Shown: piece after piece, positions 17,509 through 26,313 of the stretch
Layout: every line of letters starts with the position of its first letter
How positions within the stretch are numbered: position 1 is the first letter of the stretch
Source of the DNA: DASXZH01 sp036502005
GTDB taxonomy: Bacteria > Armatimonadota > Fimbriimonadia > Fimbriimonadales > Fimbriimonadaceae
Assembly (NCBI GenBank): GCA_036502005.1
Contig: DASXZH010000094.1
Location: 62,001-126,000 of the forward strand
Reading direction: 5' to 3'
Length of the DNA: 64,000 nt
Notes under the pieces: generated by a model
Told to the model about the DNA's origin: nothing
What the model saw: the letters and a program-made list of their open reading frames with translations, nothing else
Database searches by the model: none
Translations under genes and position numbers: made by a program

Positions 17509-18006
17509 ATGAGCGAATCACAGTTCTTGCTGTACCGCGCGGAAAGCGGCGAGTCCCGCTTGCTGGTCAGATTGGAAGACGAATCGGTCTGGCTGACTCA
17601 GGCGCAGATGGTGGACCTATTTCAGACCACAAAGCAAAATATTTCCCTGCATATTGCAAACGTTTTTGAAGAAGGCGAATTATCTCCAATGGCAACTGTC
17701 AAGGAATACTTGACAGTTCGTCAAGAAGGGGGCCGTCAGGTACAAAGACGCCTTACGCACTATAACCTCGACGTCATTATCTCTGTGGGTTATCGCGTGA
17801 AGTCCCAATTGGCCGTATGTTTGGGAGTGATTTTCTTCGGCGCGCTCAGTTGGCGCAGTTCCGTTGACAGCGTCGAGAGAAAGCTTTTTGAATTGCAAAT
17901 TGAAAACGGCTACAAAAATTACTTCTTTGACCACGAACGGCCGCCGCAGAGTCTGGAGCAACTGGAATCTGCCGAACATTTAACTAATGCCGTTATCAAA
18001 GCGTAA
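17509..18006 (+). pseudogene. Truncated RhuM-like protein
   Basis: Residues 1-100 (from MSESQFLLYRAESGESR) match the N-terminal part of the RhuM/virulence-protein family: SVWLTQAQMVDLFQTTKQNI, LHIANVFEEGELSPMATVKE, then RRLTHYNLDVIISVGYRVKS. RhuM proteins are usually ~330 aa and continue with a GTQFRIWAT-like block. Here the match stops abruptly after GYRVKS and an unrelated ~65-residue tail follows, so a deletion or rearrangement has removed most of the gene. RhuM genes are frequently part of mobile or defence-type islands. No partner gene is left here. Confidence 0.6.
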
Positions 18007-18407
18007 AGACCCAATAGCTCCTTTCACGAAATCGATTCTAGGCATCCAAACGAGGGATTTCGGCCCCTGTGCTTGCCGAGTTTGATCCGTTCCGAGATTT
18101 TTTCTTAGAACTGCGTAGCCGCGCCATCCGCTATCCGTCCTCCCCTCCATCTTTCGACCTTCGACTTTCGACTTTCAACTTTTCGCGGCGCCTCCCTTAC
18201 AACTTGCTTAAACTTTCGCGCAATACTCTAACCCCTGACACTTTTAGCCCCGCAAACCGATAGTAATTACAGGAACAGTTAACTAGTCTAAACAACTGCT
18301 TGCGCATTTCAAGACAACTTCCGCTCAGAAGCCCAAAACTCTAAGCAACCTGTAAGCCTCCGTTCGGAAGATTAACGTTACATGAGAACATCAGGAGCTT
18401 CCTCATA
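18007..18407. other. Non-coding stretch with TTTCGACTT words
   Basis: About 400 bp without a gene. At 18151-18182 there is CGACCTTCGACTTTCGACTT-type repetition, the reverse strand of the GTCGAAA word family. The last 150 bp should hold the promoter of the metalloprotease gene; ATCAGGAGCTTCC before its ATG supplies the Shine-Dalgarno. No hairpin terminator is obvious. Confidence 0.45.
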
Positions 18408-21203
18408 ATGAAACGAACCTATCTCTCCCTGGCTCTCGCCGCCGTTCTGAGCGTAACCGCCCTAACCCCCGCACACGCTCAAGATAAAGATAAGAAGCAC
18501 GGCAAAACGCCTGCTGCGGCGCAAAAGCAAGATACGAAGCCTGATGCCACGAAAGCCGATGTGCCGAAGAAAGATCCCAAGATTGAGGAATACGAGCACG
18601 AGATCAAGGATCTCAAAAAGCACGTGGGCGCGTTCACAATTTACGAGCGAAAGAAAGATATCCTCCTTGAGCTTCCTGAAGACAAGCTGAACCAACTGTT
18701 CCTGGTTCAAGCCTCTCTCAACACGGGCGTTAACTCCCAGGGCCTGCAGGCGGGCGACCCGGTGGGCATGTTCGGAGTAGACGCGTTCAAGTGGGTGCGG
18801 CAAGATGATGCCCTTTGGCTCGTTCGTCCTAACGAGAGATTTCGATGGAGCGCAAGCGATCCGCTGAGCGTAGCGGCCGATAGAAGCTTCCCCACCGCGA
18901 CTTTGGGCAGCTTCCGTATTGAAGCAACCGATCCGGAGAAAAAGCTCCTCCTCGTCAACATCACCCAATTATTCTACGGGGACGTTTTTAAGCTAAACGA
19001 GATGGTTGGCGCCGCCCTTGGTGGACCCTATATGCTGGACCGCGAAAAATCCTGGCCCGCCAGCGTCAGCAGCTTCCCCAACAACTCCGTCATTCAGATG
19101 CAGTTAAACTTCCTGTCGGCACGAGGACCCGAGATGTCTAATCCGTTCGGGGAGTTGTTCGGCATGCAGGCTATTCCGGATCAGTTGGAAGATCCCCGAA
19201 GCGCGCCTCTGAAGGTCGACTTCAACATGTGGTACCGAAAAGATGACGGCTACAAGCCCCGCCTAGCCGATCCACGCGTGGGATATTTCACCCAAGACTT
19301 TTACAACGTGGACAAGTTCATGGATGAGGACCGCACGGAGCGGTACATCATGCGCTTTAACCTTCAAAAGAAGGACCCGAAGGCGGCCCTCTCCGATCCG
19401 GTGAAACCTATTGTTTGGATTATCGATCCGTCCATTCCGCCCCAGTATCGCGATGCCGTAAAAGACGGCCTTCTGCGCTGGAACAAGGCTTTCGAAGCGC
19501 TTGGTTATAAGAATGCGGTTCAAGTACAAGACCCTCCCAAAGATGGCACTTACGACCACGCCGATGGCCGCTACAACGTTGTCCGCTGGACCATGAGCGA
19601 GGATTCTCCTTACGCCGTCACTTGGTTCAGAACCGATCCTTTCACGGGCGAGATCCTCAATGCCAGTATCACTTTTGATGCCAACATGCTTGCCTACGCG
19701 GTTCAGGAGCATGAAAACATGGCCCTTCCGGTGGCGATGCAGTCTCAAACTCGCAAGCCATTGGATATCGTTCTACGCGATCCGAAACGAACCCTTAACG
19801 ACGACACCTACCTCTGGGCCACCGACCAGGAGTTGCTGAAAAAGCAAGCTGAGGAGCGGATGAGACAGTATGGTTTTGGCTCGTTGGAGTGCGAATACGG
19901 CACCGGCCTCGCCGAGAACGCATCTTTCGCCCTTAACGCCTTGGTTGCAACCGGCGGTCTTAAGATCGATAAACAGGCCTATGCCAAGGAGTTCATCTCC
20001 GATACGATCTGTCACGAGGCGGGACACAGCTTGGGTTTGCGCCACAACTTTATGGGGTCAACCAACCTCACCACAAGCCAACTTGGCGACGACGGGATCA
20101 CTTCACAGCAAGGTATTTCGGCCAGCGTGATGGACTACGTTCCCGTAAACGTCATGGCCGTCTTAAAAGGTAGCGGCAACTTCTACTCGCCGACGATCGG
20201 TCCTTACGACGAGTGGGCGATCAAATACGGCTACACGGATCTCGCAGGCTCCACGCCAAGATCAGAGGTCCCCACCCTCCAAAAGATTGCAGATCTTTCG
20301 GGGCAGCATGGTCTCGGCTTTGAAACCGATGAAAACTCCGATAACTGGGACCCCTTCGTTGTCGAATTCGATTCCGGCAGCGACCCCCTGAACTACGCCG
20401 CGAAGATGCTGGAAGCATCCCACAAGGTGATGGACTACGCGGTCGATGTTCTACCCCTTCAGGGTCAGGGCTATTCTAAGCGCACGGACATGATTCTAAG
20501 CTCGATCATGCAAGACTTTTCGCAAGGAAGAGTTGCCGCCAGGTTTGTGGGCGGTATCCACGCCGATCGAAACTACAACGGCGACAAGGACCAGCAGAAC
20601 ACGCTGGCACCGGTCAACGCGAACGATCAGCGCACGGCCATCCACCTCATCGCCAAGAACCTGCTCTCCTCGGAAGCGTTTAATCTCCCCGAAAGCGTGG
20701 TGATGAACTTTAGCCTGGACCCGAACACAAATTCGTCTTCGCAGTGGACTGCGCCGTTGCGACAAATCATTTCCTCGCAGCAGGAAAGGATGCTGGCCCA
20801 ATTGATGAGCGCTTCTACCACGGACCGTGTCTGCGAAAACGAGTTCAAGTGGGGCAAGGTCAAAGGCGCCTACACGATTGATGAGCACTACGGCCTGCTG
20901 CTAAGCACGGTGTTTAGCGAAGTTGGCAAGAACGTCAGCATTTCGCCCACGCGCAGGGATTTGCAGCGGTTTATGGTGAACGTGCTGATGATCCAAGCAG
21001 GCGCGCCTCCTCAGGGAATCAACGACGACGTCCGCGAGATCTGCGGCGATTCGCTTCGCCGGCTCTCGGCCCGGTTTGGCGAACAGCTTCAGCACACGAA
21101 GACGTTGGACGACATGACCCAAGTGCACCTTCGAGACACGAAGGAATCGATCGACAAGTTCCTCGCTCGCCAGGAGATTTATCTTGGCAGCGAGAAAGGA
21201 TAG
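18408..21203 (+). CDS. Large zinc metalloprotease (DUF5117/DUF4953-type metzincin)
   Basis: A 931-aa protein with a signal peptide (MKRTYLSLALAAVLSVTALT, then PAHA) and a charged Lys/Asp-rich linker (~25-65). A DUF5117-like N-terminal domain (FTIYERKKDILLELPEDKL, FLVQASLNTGV) is followed by the metzincin site ICHEAGHSLGLRHNFMGST (HExxHxxGxxH, ~533-551). A Met-turn lies in SVMDYVPVNVM ~30 residues later. The C-terminal ~300 residues are helical. Such proteins are secreted or periplasmic in several phyla and their natural substrates are unknown. Start: the AGGAG at ~18392 suits ATG 18408. It is monocistronic, with long intergenic DNA on both sides. Confidence 0.88.
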   Translation: MKRTYLSLALAAVLSVTALTPAHAQDKDKKHGKTPAAAQKQDTKPDATKADVPKKDPKIEEYEHEIKDLKKHVGAFTIYERKKDILLELPEDKLNQLFLVQASLNTGVNSQGLQAGDPVGMFGVDAFKWVRQDDALWLVRPNERFRWSASDPLSVAADRSFPTATLGSFRIEATDPEKKLLLVNITQLFYGDVFKLNEMVGAALGGPYMLDREKSWPASVSSFPNNSVIQMQLNFLSARGPEMSNPFGELFGMQAIPDQLEDPRSAPLKVDFNMWYRKDDGYKPRLADPRVGYFTQDFYNVDKFMDEDRTERYIMRFNLQKKDPKAALSDPVKPIVWIIDPSIPPQYRDAVKDGLLRWNKAFEALGYKNAVQVQDPPKDGTYDHADGRYNVVRWTMSEDSPYAVTWFRTDPFTGEILNASITFDANMLAYAVQEHENMALPVAMQSQTRKPLDIVLRDPKRTLNDDTYLWATDQELLKKQAEERMRQYGFGSLECEYGTGLAENASFALNALVATGGLKIDKQAYAKEFISDTICHEAGHSLGLRHNFMGSTNLTTSQLGDDGITSQQGISASVMDYVPVNVMAVLKGSGNFYSPTIGPYDEWAIKYGYTDLAGSTPRSEVPTLQKIADLSGQHGLGFETDENSDNWDPFVVEFDSGSDPLNYAAKMLEASHKVMDYAVDVLPLQGQGYSKRTDMILSSIMQDFSQGRVAARFVGGIHADRNYNGDKDQQNTLAPVNANDQRTAIHLIAKNLLSSEAFNLPESVVMNFSLDPNTNSSSQWTAPLRQIISSQQERMLAQLMSASTTDRVCENEFKWGKVKGAYTIDEHYGLLLSTVFSEVGKNVSISPTRRDLQRFMVNVLMIQAGAPPQGINDDVREICGDSLRRLSARFGEQLQHTKTLDDMTQVHLRDTKESIDKFLARQEIYLGSEKG

Positions 21204-21415
21204 GGTCGGGCATTCGGTGTTAGGCCTTGGGCCTTAGGGGTCATAAACTGGCCCCATAAGCGTAAGAGCAGAGCGTTAGGGGTCAGTTTCCGGATCGAAG
21301 GACGAATGCCGAAGCGTATGAGGTCCTTCGGTGTTGGGGCCTTGAGCTTTAGGGTCGGATTCCGGACCGAATGCCGAATGCCGAAAGCCTAAGGCCAAAA
21401 GCTTTCGGTTGGACT
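21204..21415. repeat. Word repeats of the CGAATGCCGAA / GCCTTAGG family
   Basis: The gap after the metalloprotease is built from imperfect copies of two words and their complements: GGCATTCGG/CCGAATGCC (for example GACCGAATGCCGAATGCCGA at 21365-21384) and GGCCTTAGG/CCTAAGGCC. No reading frame or terminator stands out. The same words reappear at 38430-38525. Confidence 0.55.
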
Positions 21416-21462
21416 CCTCATAATGTCGTTTCCCCTGCTAAACTAATTTTCGAGAGCGAAGC

Positions 21463-22455
21463 GTGGTTAAACAAGGATTGCCCAGCCCAGAACAACTTGC
21501 CGACGAACTTGAGAAGTTCATTGAGTGGGCGGTTGAGAACAATCAAGGAAGCTCAAAGGCGAATAAGCCGGGGCATCGCTGCCCTTTCCACTGGCCGCCT
21601 CATCCCGTTAGCTACAGCTACCACGTGCTTGCCAGCGATTGGACCGGCAGTGCTTCATTCGAATCTCACGGCGAAATGTTCCCTGTTGAAGTCGCAAAAA
21701 CACCCCACGGCGTTTTTGGAAGGTCTCAGGCTCTTTGGTGCGAGGCACGCGGCGAAACCTTGGAGGAAATGCAGGAGGCGATTCGCCACGCCGCAGAACC
21801 CTTGTTTAGGCGACAGCTTGCCATCAGCGATTGCCTTGGGTTGCACAAGCGTTTTGAAGGCCACATTAACGATTTAGAGCCGGAAGAGATTCTTCGCCTC
21901 CTCTATTGCCGAGACCGAGATGTGGCGAACGATGCCCGCATACAGATTGAGACCCAGGCAAGCTTGGGGATTTTTGGCCCGGCCTTGCTGATCATCCTAA
22001 ATGACCGCCGACATCCCGATCGCAGAAGCGCCCAATGGTGCGTGCTTGATCTTCTCGAAGACATTTGGAGTTATTTTCCCCACGCCGAGGATCACGGCCC
22101 CGCCATCCAGGCCATGCAAGATTTGCTTTGGGACGCGGAAGACGACTACGCTCGCACGATTTATAAAGCCGGCGTGGTTTTAGGCGGGCATCTTCCGGAG
22201 GAAGAAGGCGGCAAGGTTTTGCTGGATTGCCTGAAGGCACCGAGCAAGATCGGGCGCAGGTCGGCCATCCATGGCCTGTTCCACGTCGTGGAGTGGTATC
22301 CCAGCACCGGCGAGGGTATTTTAAAGGCGCTCGACGAGGTTTCCCTGAATGACACCGAGCCTATTCTGCGCGAATATGCACACGGCATGGCGGAGGACAT
22401 TCGCCATAAGAACTTTGACCACGTGGCGGAGCCGACCTTCCCCGATGAACCTTAG
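21463..22455 (+). CDS. Hypothetical protein, helical repeats in C-terminal half
   Basis: A 330-aa protein, GTG start. The N-terminal half has CPFHWPPHPVSYSYHVL and FESHGEMFPVEVAKTPHGVF. The C-terminal half (~150-320) looks like HEAT-type helical repeats (LLYCRDRDVANDARIQIETQ, VLDLLEDIWSYFPHAEDHGP, then GRRSAIHGLFHVVEWYP). No signal peptide, so a cytoplasmic adaptor is plausible. The function is not recognised. Its last codons overlap the DUF3052 gene by 11 bp, so the two are translationally coupled and may work together. Confidence 0.6.
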   Translation: MVKQGLPSPEQLADELEKFIEWAVENNQGSSKANKPGHRCPFHWPPHPVSYSYHVLASDWTGSASFESHGEMFPVEVAKTPHGVFGRSQALWCEARGETLEEMQEAIRHAAEPLFRRQLAISDCLGLHKRFEGHINDLEPEEILRLLYCRDRDVANDARIQIETQASLGIFGPALLIILNDRRHPDRRSAQWCVLDLLEDIWSYFPHAEDHGPAIQAMQDLLWDAEDDYARTIYKAGVVLGGHLPEEEGGKVLLDCLKAPSKIGRRSAIHGLFHVVEWYPSTGEGILKALDEVSLNDTEPILREYAHGMAEDIRHKNFDHVAEPTFPDEP

Positions 22456-22861
22456 AGCCGGATACTCCGGCAAGCCGCTGGCCGATAAGTTGGGTATTAA
22501 GCTTGGCCACGCGGTGGCCGTAATTAATAAGCCGGAGGGCTTTGAAATCGAAGGATTGCCTGTAGGGTTGCCACTTCTGCAACAGCTAGAGCCAAATCTG
22601 AACCTGGTTCTTTACTTCACCAGTTCGCTCAAGGAATTAGAGAAGTGTTTCCCAAAGCTGATCGAAAGCACCGTCCAAAATGGCTCAATCTGGATTTCTT
22701 GGCCAAAGAAGGCTTCCGGCTTGGCAACCGACCTAAACGAAAACCTTGTTCGAGACACAGGCCTTGCCGTGGGCGTTGTCGATGTGAAAGTCTGCGCGGT
22801 CGACGAGACTTGGTCTGGCCTAAAGTTTGTAAGAAGACTGACAGATCGAACGAAGGGTTAA
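22445..22861 (+). CDS. DUF3052 family protein
   Basis: A 138-aa protein starting at ATG 22445 (MNLRAGYSGKPLADKLGIKL), matching the usual start of DUF3052 proteins (GYSGKPLxxKLGI). The domain continues through LVLYFTSSLKELEKCFPKL, GSIWISWPKKASGLATDLNE and VGVVDVKVCAVDETWSGLKF. The function of the family is not established. It overlaps the preceding gene by 11 bp and its stop overlaps the stop of the convergent methyltransferase gene. A partial duplicate of its last 48 codons exists at ~24000-24142, between methyltransferase copies 1 and 2. Confidence 0.85.
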   Translation: MNLRAGYSGKPLADKLGIKLGHAVAVINKPEGFEIEGLPVGLPLLQQLEPNLNLVLYFTSSLKELEKCFPKLIESTVQNGSIWISWPKKASGLATDLNENLVRDTGLAVGVVDVKVCAVDETWSGLKFVRRLTDRTKG

Positions 22862-23856
22862 TGAAACAGGCGTCGCAGGCCTCGTAAAGGCTTGGTTATT
22901 CGCCACGAGGCCGAGCCCTTAAGCCGGGCAAGTTCTTCTTCCAAACGAAGTTTAGCCAACGCGGTTTCTTCAATGGCTCCAAAGTTTTTTAGCCGGGGTT
23001 CCCGCCACACAAACTCTGCCGCGTAGTAGTCATCAAGATTAAATGGCAGCTTTGCGGCCATTTCACTTAAAGCGGCTAGTCGCTCGGATATTCGTTCGTT
23101 TGCATCGCACCGCTTAAGAACTACCAAGAACTCAAAGCCATTCTCCTGTACTCGTTCTAGTTCCAAAGGCAGGCCGCCATTTTCCGTGAGGCCAGCTAAA
23201 AGCTGTACAAATGAATATGGTGTGAACACGGATACGTGGGCATCAAAGTATTTGACTTGCTGATCGACATTTTCGGAAGCAACCTTTATGGCCCACTGAT
23301 AGGTAGCGGTTCGCGTTAACTTAGAATGATCAGTTTCCTCGTTCCAAACATTTGAGCCTGCATTCGCTGTTGACAAAGCTATTTGTTCAAGAATTGAGTG
23401 TGCCGATGGCTTCTTTCGGCGCTCTAAATTGGTTACGATGACATCTTCGAGTGAGGTTACTCGTCGAAGAAAGTCGAATGATTGTCTCTTGTTCGGTACG
23501 GCCAGCATAACGTGGCCATCGGCAGCCAGAACAGAGGACAAATCTTGGAACCAGCCGAGCAGGTCAGGGACATGTTCGACCACGTGGGATGCAGCGATGA
23601 GGTCGATGTTCGTCCAATCTCCGAGGATTTCTTTTAGGGGACGCCCATCATTTACAAAATGGATATCGCAGAGATCTTCAGGTTTATAGAGCGGCGACAC
23701 TGCCATCTTTTTGCGCAGATCCTCTGTCGACAGATGATCAATATAACGAACTCCGGGGGTTGTTCGAGGTATCCACGGTCGGTCTGCGGGGCCAAACTCC
23801 AGCGCTCTAACAGTGGACATGTCAAAAAAGGCCAAATAGTCGTCGCGGGGGGACAT
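22858..23856 (-). CDS. SAM-dependent methyltransferase, copy 1 of 3
   Basis: A 332-aa class I methyltransferase. The SAM site is of the form ALEFGPADRPWIPR (~18-31), followed by VRYIDHLSTEDLRKK. The acidic/catalytic loop is LIAASHVVEHVPDLLGW and motif IV-V is VMLAVPNKRQSFDFLRR. The C-terminus ends in GSASWRITKPLRGLRRL, a tail commonly found on sugar- and polysaccharide-modifying transferases. It is one of three tandem paralogues, all on the minus strand. Its 3' end overlaps the DUF3052 stop. Substrate unknown; surface glycan methylation is inferred from the tail and from the nearby GH78 enzyme. The ATG at 23856 lies 54 bp from the divergent fossil start at 23910. Confidence 0.85.
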   Translation of the reverse strand: MSPRDDYLAFFDMSTVRALEFGPADRPWIPRTTPGVRYIDHLSTEDLRKKMAVSPLYKPEDLCDIHFVNDGRPLKEILGDWTNIDLIAASHVVEHVPDLLGWFQDLSSVLAADGHVMLAVPNKRQSFDFLRRVTSLEDVIVTNLERRKKPSAHSILEQIALSTANAGSNVWNEETDHSKLTRTATYQWAIKVASENVDQQVKYFDAHVSVFTPYSFVQLLAGLTENGGLPLELERVQENGFEFLVVLKRCDANERISERLAALSEMAAKLPFNLDDYYAAEFVWREPRLKNFGAIEETALAKLRLEEELARLKGSASWRITKPLRGLRRLFH

Positions 23857-23909
23857 TGGCCGATGTTACCTCTCATTTAAATTATCTATTAACGAGACAT
23901 AATCGCTCT

Positions 23910-24142
23910 ATGCTTGGGCTGCTCCTGCCGCGCCTTCTCTCACTTGCTACTTGCCAGCCGCATTCCAACGCTCCTCTTTGGACGCAACCAGGAGTTCCGG
24001 CTTGGCCACCGACCTAAACGAAAACCTGATTCGCGACACTGGACTTTCCGCCGGCGTTGTCGATGTGAAAGTCTGCGCGGTCGATGAGACTTGGTCTGGC
24101 TTAAAGTTTGTAAGAAGATTGGCAGATCGAGTAAAGAGCTAG
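23910..24142 (+). pseudogene. Chimeric scar: GH78 5' end fused to DUF3052 3' end
   Basis: 23910-~23985 is a near copy of the first ~28 codons of the rhamnosidase gene at 26314 (MLGLLLPRLLSLATCQPHSN against MLGLLLPCLLSLATAQAHSN), with the same upstream words (CGAGACATAATCGCTCTATG). From ~23996 to 24142 the sequence copies the last part of the DUF3052 gene (22716-22861), including ATDLNENL and CAVDETWSGLKFVRRL. The rhamnosidase frame hits a stop soon after the junction, while the DUF3052 frame is open. This is the product expected at the junction of a tandem duplication of [DUF3052 3' - methyltransferase - GH78 5']. It is non-functional by appearance. Confidence 0.85.
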
Positions 24143-25137
24143 TGAAAAAGCCGGCGCAGGCCGCGTAAAGGCTTCGTTATTCGCCACGAGGCCGAGCCCT
24201 TAAGCCGAGCCAGTTCTACTTCTAACTGTTGCTTAGCCAAGGCCGTTTCGTCAATCGCTCCAAAGTTTCTCAAACGGGGTTCCCGCCACACAAACTCTGC
24301 CGCGTAGTAGTCACGGATACGAAAAGGCAACTTAGCAGCGATTTTCTCCAAAGCTGCCACTCTTTCAGGAATACGTTCGTCGGCAACGCACCGCTTAAGA
24401 ACCACCAAGAACTCAAAGCCGTTTTCGTCGATGCGCTCCAACTCCAAAGGGAGAAAACCGTTCACCGTAAGCCCGGCAAGGATTTGCACAAATGAATACG
24501 GGGTGAATATGGATACATGAACATCAACATAACTGGAGTTATCATCGACGTGGTCAGATGCGAGCTTATATGCTTCCCCAGGTTGATGCATCCTCGCCAA
24601 CTTGGAGGAGTCCGCCTCCTCGCTCCAAGTGATCGCGCCCGCGTTGGTCGAAATAAGAGAAATATGCTCCAAAATGGCGGTGGGCGACGGTTTCGTCCTG
24701 TGCTGTAAATAGTTAGCAATGACGTCTTCCACCGTCGTAATTCGACGGAGAAAGTCAAAGATGTATGCCTTGTTTGGTGCCGCCAACATAATTCTGCCAT
24801 CCGACGCGAGAACTGAAGAAAGATCGAGGAGCCAACCCAGAAGATCCGGAACATGTTCGACCACGTGCGACGCTACGATTAAATCTAGATCTATCCAATC
24901 TTCAAGAATCGCCTTTAGTGGACGCCCATCGCTTACAAAATGGATATCGCAAAGATCGTCTGGCTTATAAAGCGGCGATGACTGCATTTTCTTGCGAAGG
25001 TCCTCCGTAGAGAGATGATCTATGTAGCGGATACCTGGTGTTTCTCGGGGAATCCATGGCCTATCTGCGGGACCAAACTCCAGCGCTCTAGCAGTGGATA
25101 GGTCAAACAAGGTCAAGTATTCTTCGCGCGGGGACAT
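24139..25137 (-). CDS. SAM-dependent methyltransferase, copy 2 of 3
   Basis: A 332-aa paralogue of copy 1 with the same layout: ALEFGPADRPWIPRETPGIR, LIVASHVVEHVPDLLGWLLD, IMLAAPNKAYIFDFLRR and the tail GSASWRITKPLRGLRRL. It is closer to copy 1 than to copy 3 (for example ALAKQQLEVELARLKG against ALAKLRLEEELARLKG, while copy 3 has an extra residue). The stop overlaps the stop of the DUF3052 scar exactly as copy 1 overlaps the intact DUF3052 gene, showing that the whole junction was duplicated. The frame is intact, so it is probably expressed. Substrate unknown. Confidence 0.85.
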   Translation of the reverse strand: MSPREEYLTLFDLSTARALEFGPADRPWIPRETPGIRYIDHLSTEDLRKKMQSSPLYKPDDLCDIHFVSDGRPLKAILEDWIDLDLIVASHVVEHVPDLLGWLLDLSSVLASDGRIMLAAPNKAYIFDFLRRITTVEDVIANYLQHRTKPSPTAILEHISLISTNAGAITWSEEADSSKLARMHQPGEAYKLASDHVDDNSSYVDVHVSIFTPYSFVQILAGLTVNGFLPLELERIDENGFEFLVVLKRCVADERIPERVAALEKIAAKLPFRIRDYYAAEFVWREPRLRNFGAIDETALAKQQLEVELARLKGSASWRITKPLRGLRRLFH

Positions 25138-25259
25138 GGGCTGATGTTACCTTCCGTTATAATTTGAACTACTCGGAGCTAATACTGCCACCTTCTTGGA
25201 CTCCTGGCGCGACGCGTTCAAATCGGTCTAGGTGGAGCTTTCAAAAACAATAGAGGGAT

Positions 25260-26261
25260 TTAATGAAAAAGCCGGCGCAGGCCGCGCAAAGGCTTCGTTA
25301 TTCGCCACGAAGCGGAACCCTTAAGCTGGGCGAGTTGTTCTTCTAGCTCTTGAACCTTATTTAAGTCGGTTTCGCTCATTCCACCAAAATGTTCAAAACG
25401 AGGCTCAAGACATACATATTCTGCCGCACAGTAGTCTTCAACTTGAAATGGTAGCTTGGCAGCCATTGAGTCCAAAGCCGCAATCCGATCAGCGATCCGC
25501 TCGTTCGGATCGCAACGTTTTAATACAGCCAAGAACTCAAAACCGTTTGGGTCTATCCGTTCCAGTTCTAAGGGCAGAAAGCCGTTTTCCGTAAGCCCTA
25601 TTAGAAGCTTTACAAATGAGTAAGGCGTGAACACCGAAACGTGAACGTCAAAGTACCCAGAGTTTTCGTCGAGATGTTCGGAGGCGAGCCGATAAGCCTC
25701 TTCAAAATTATGGATATGTCGAAAGGTCAAAGGGTTCGGGTCTCCATTCCAAGACATGCGGTTTTCGCTGCTTGTAGCAAGGGCTCTGTGTTCGAGAATG
25801 GCGCGCGGAGACGGTTTCGTTCTTCTTTCTAAATGGTTGACGATAACGTCTTCCAGGGTCGTAACCTGACGAAAAAAGTCAAAGGTGTGATGCTTGTTTG
25901 GCACTGCGAGCATAATTCGGCCACCTGCCGCTAAGACTGCGGACAGATCTTGCAACCAACCCAGAACATCGGGCAAGTGCTCTATAACGTGGGACGCTGC
26001 GATTAAGTCGAGGTTTGTCCAATCCCCAAGAATTTCTTTTAGCGCGCGTCCATCATTCACAAAATGGATCTCGCATAGATCGGCTGCTTTGTAAAAGGGC
26101 GAAGACTCCATCTCCTTGCGTAGATCTTCGGTCGATAGATGGTCGATATTGCGGACACCAGGGGTTTTCCTAGGTATCCATGGCTTATCGGCAGGGCCGA
26201 ACTCCAACGCGCGAACAGTTGAAAGGTCAAACAAGGCCAAATATTTTTCGCGAGGAGACAT
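25260..26261 (-). CDS. SAM-dependent methyltransferase, copy 3 of 3
   Basis: A 333-aa paralogue, the most diverged of the three: ALEFGPADKPWIPRKTPGVR, LIAASHVIEHLPDVLGWLQD, IMLAVPNKHHTFDFFRQ, and C-terminal VQELEEQLAQLKG then the invariant GSASWRITKPLRGLRRL tail. It lies divergently from the rhamnosidase gene with 52 bp between starts, so the two share a promoter region. The 122-bp gap to copy 2 does not contain a DUF3052 remnant, unlike the copy 1/2 junction. Three intact copies may methylate different positions of a glycan, or may reflect dosage. This is inference. Confidence 0.85.
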   Translation of the reverse strand: MSPREKYLALFDLSTVRALEFGPADKPWIPRKTPGVRNIDHLSTEDLRKEMESSPFYKAADLCEIHFVNDGRALKEILGDWTNLDLIAASHVIEHLPDVLGWLQDLSAVLAAGGRIMLAVPNKHHTFDFFRQVTTLEDVIVNHLERRTKPSPRAILEHRALATSSENRMSWNGDPNPLTFRHIHNFEEAYRLASEHLDENSGYFDVHVSVFTPYSFVKLLIGLTENGFLPLELERIDPNGFEFLAVLKRCDPNERIADRIAALDSMAAKLPFQVEDYCAAEYVCLEPRFEHFGGMSETDLNKVQELEEQLAQLKGSASWRITKPLRGLRRLFH

Positions 26262-26313
26262 TGGGTTGAAATTACCCCGACAGAATTATTTATTGACGAG
26301 ACATAATCGCTCT

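Noticed and set aside
26116..26313. N-terminal extension of the rhamnosidase frame
   Set aside because: It is antisense to methyltransferase 3, and the signal peptide starts at ATG 26314. The duplicated 5' end at 23910 supports that start.
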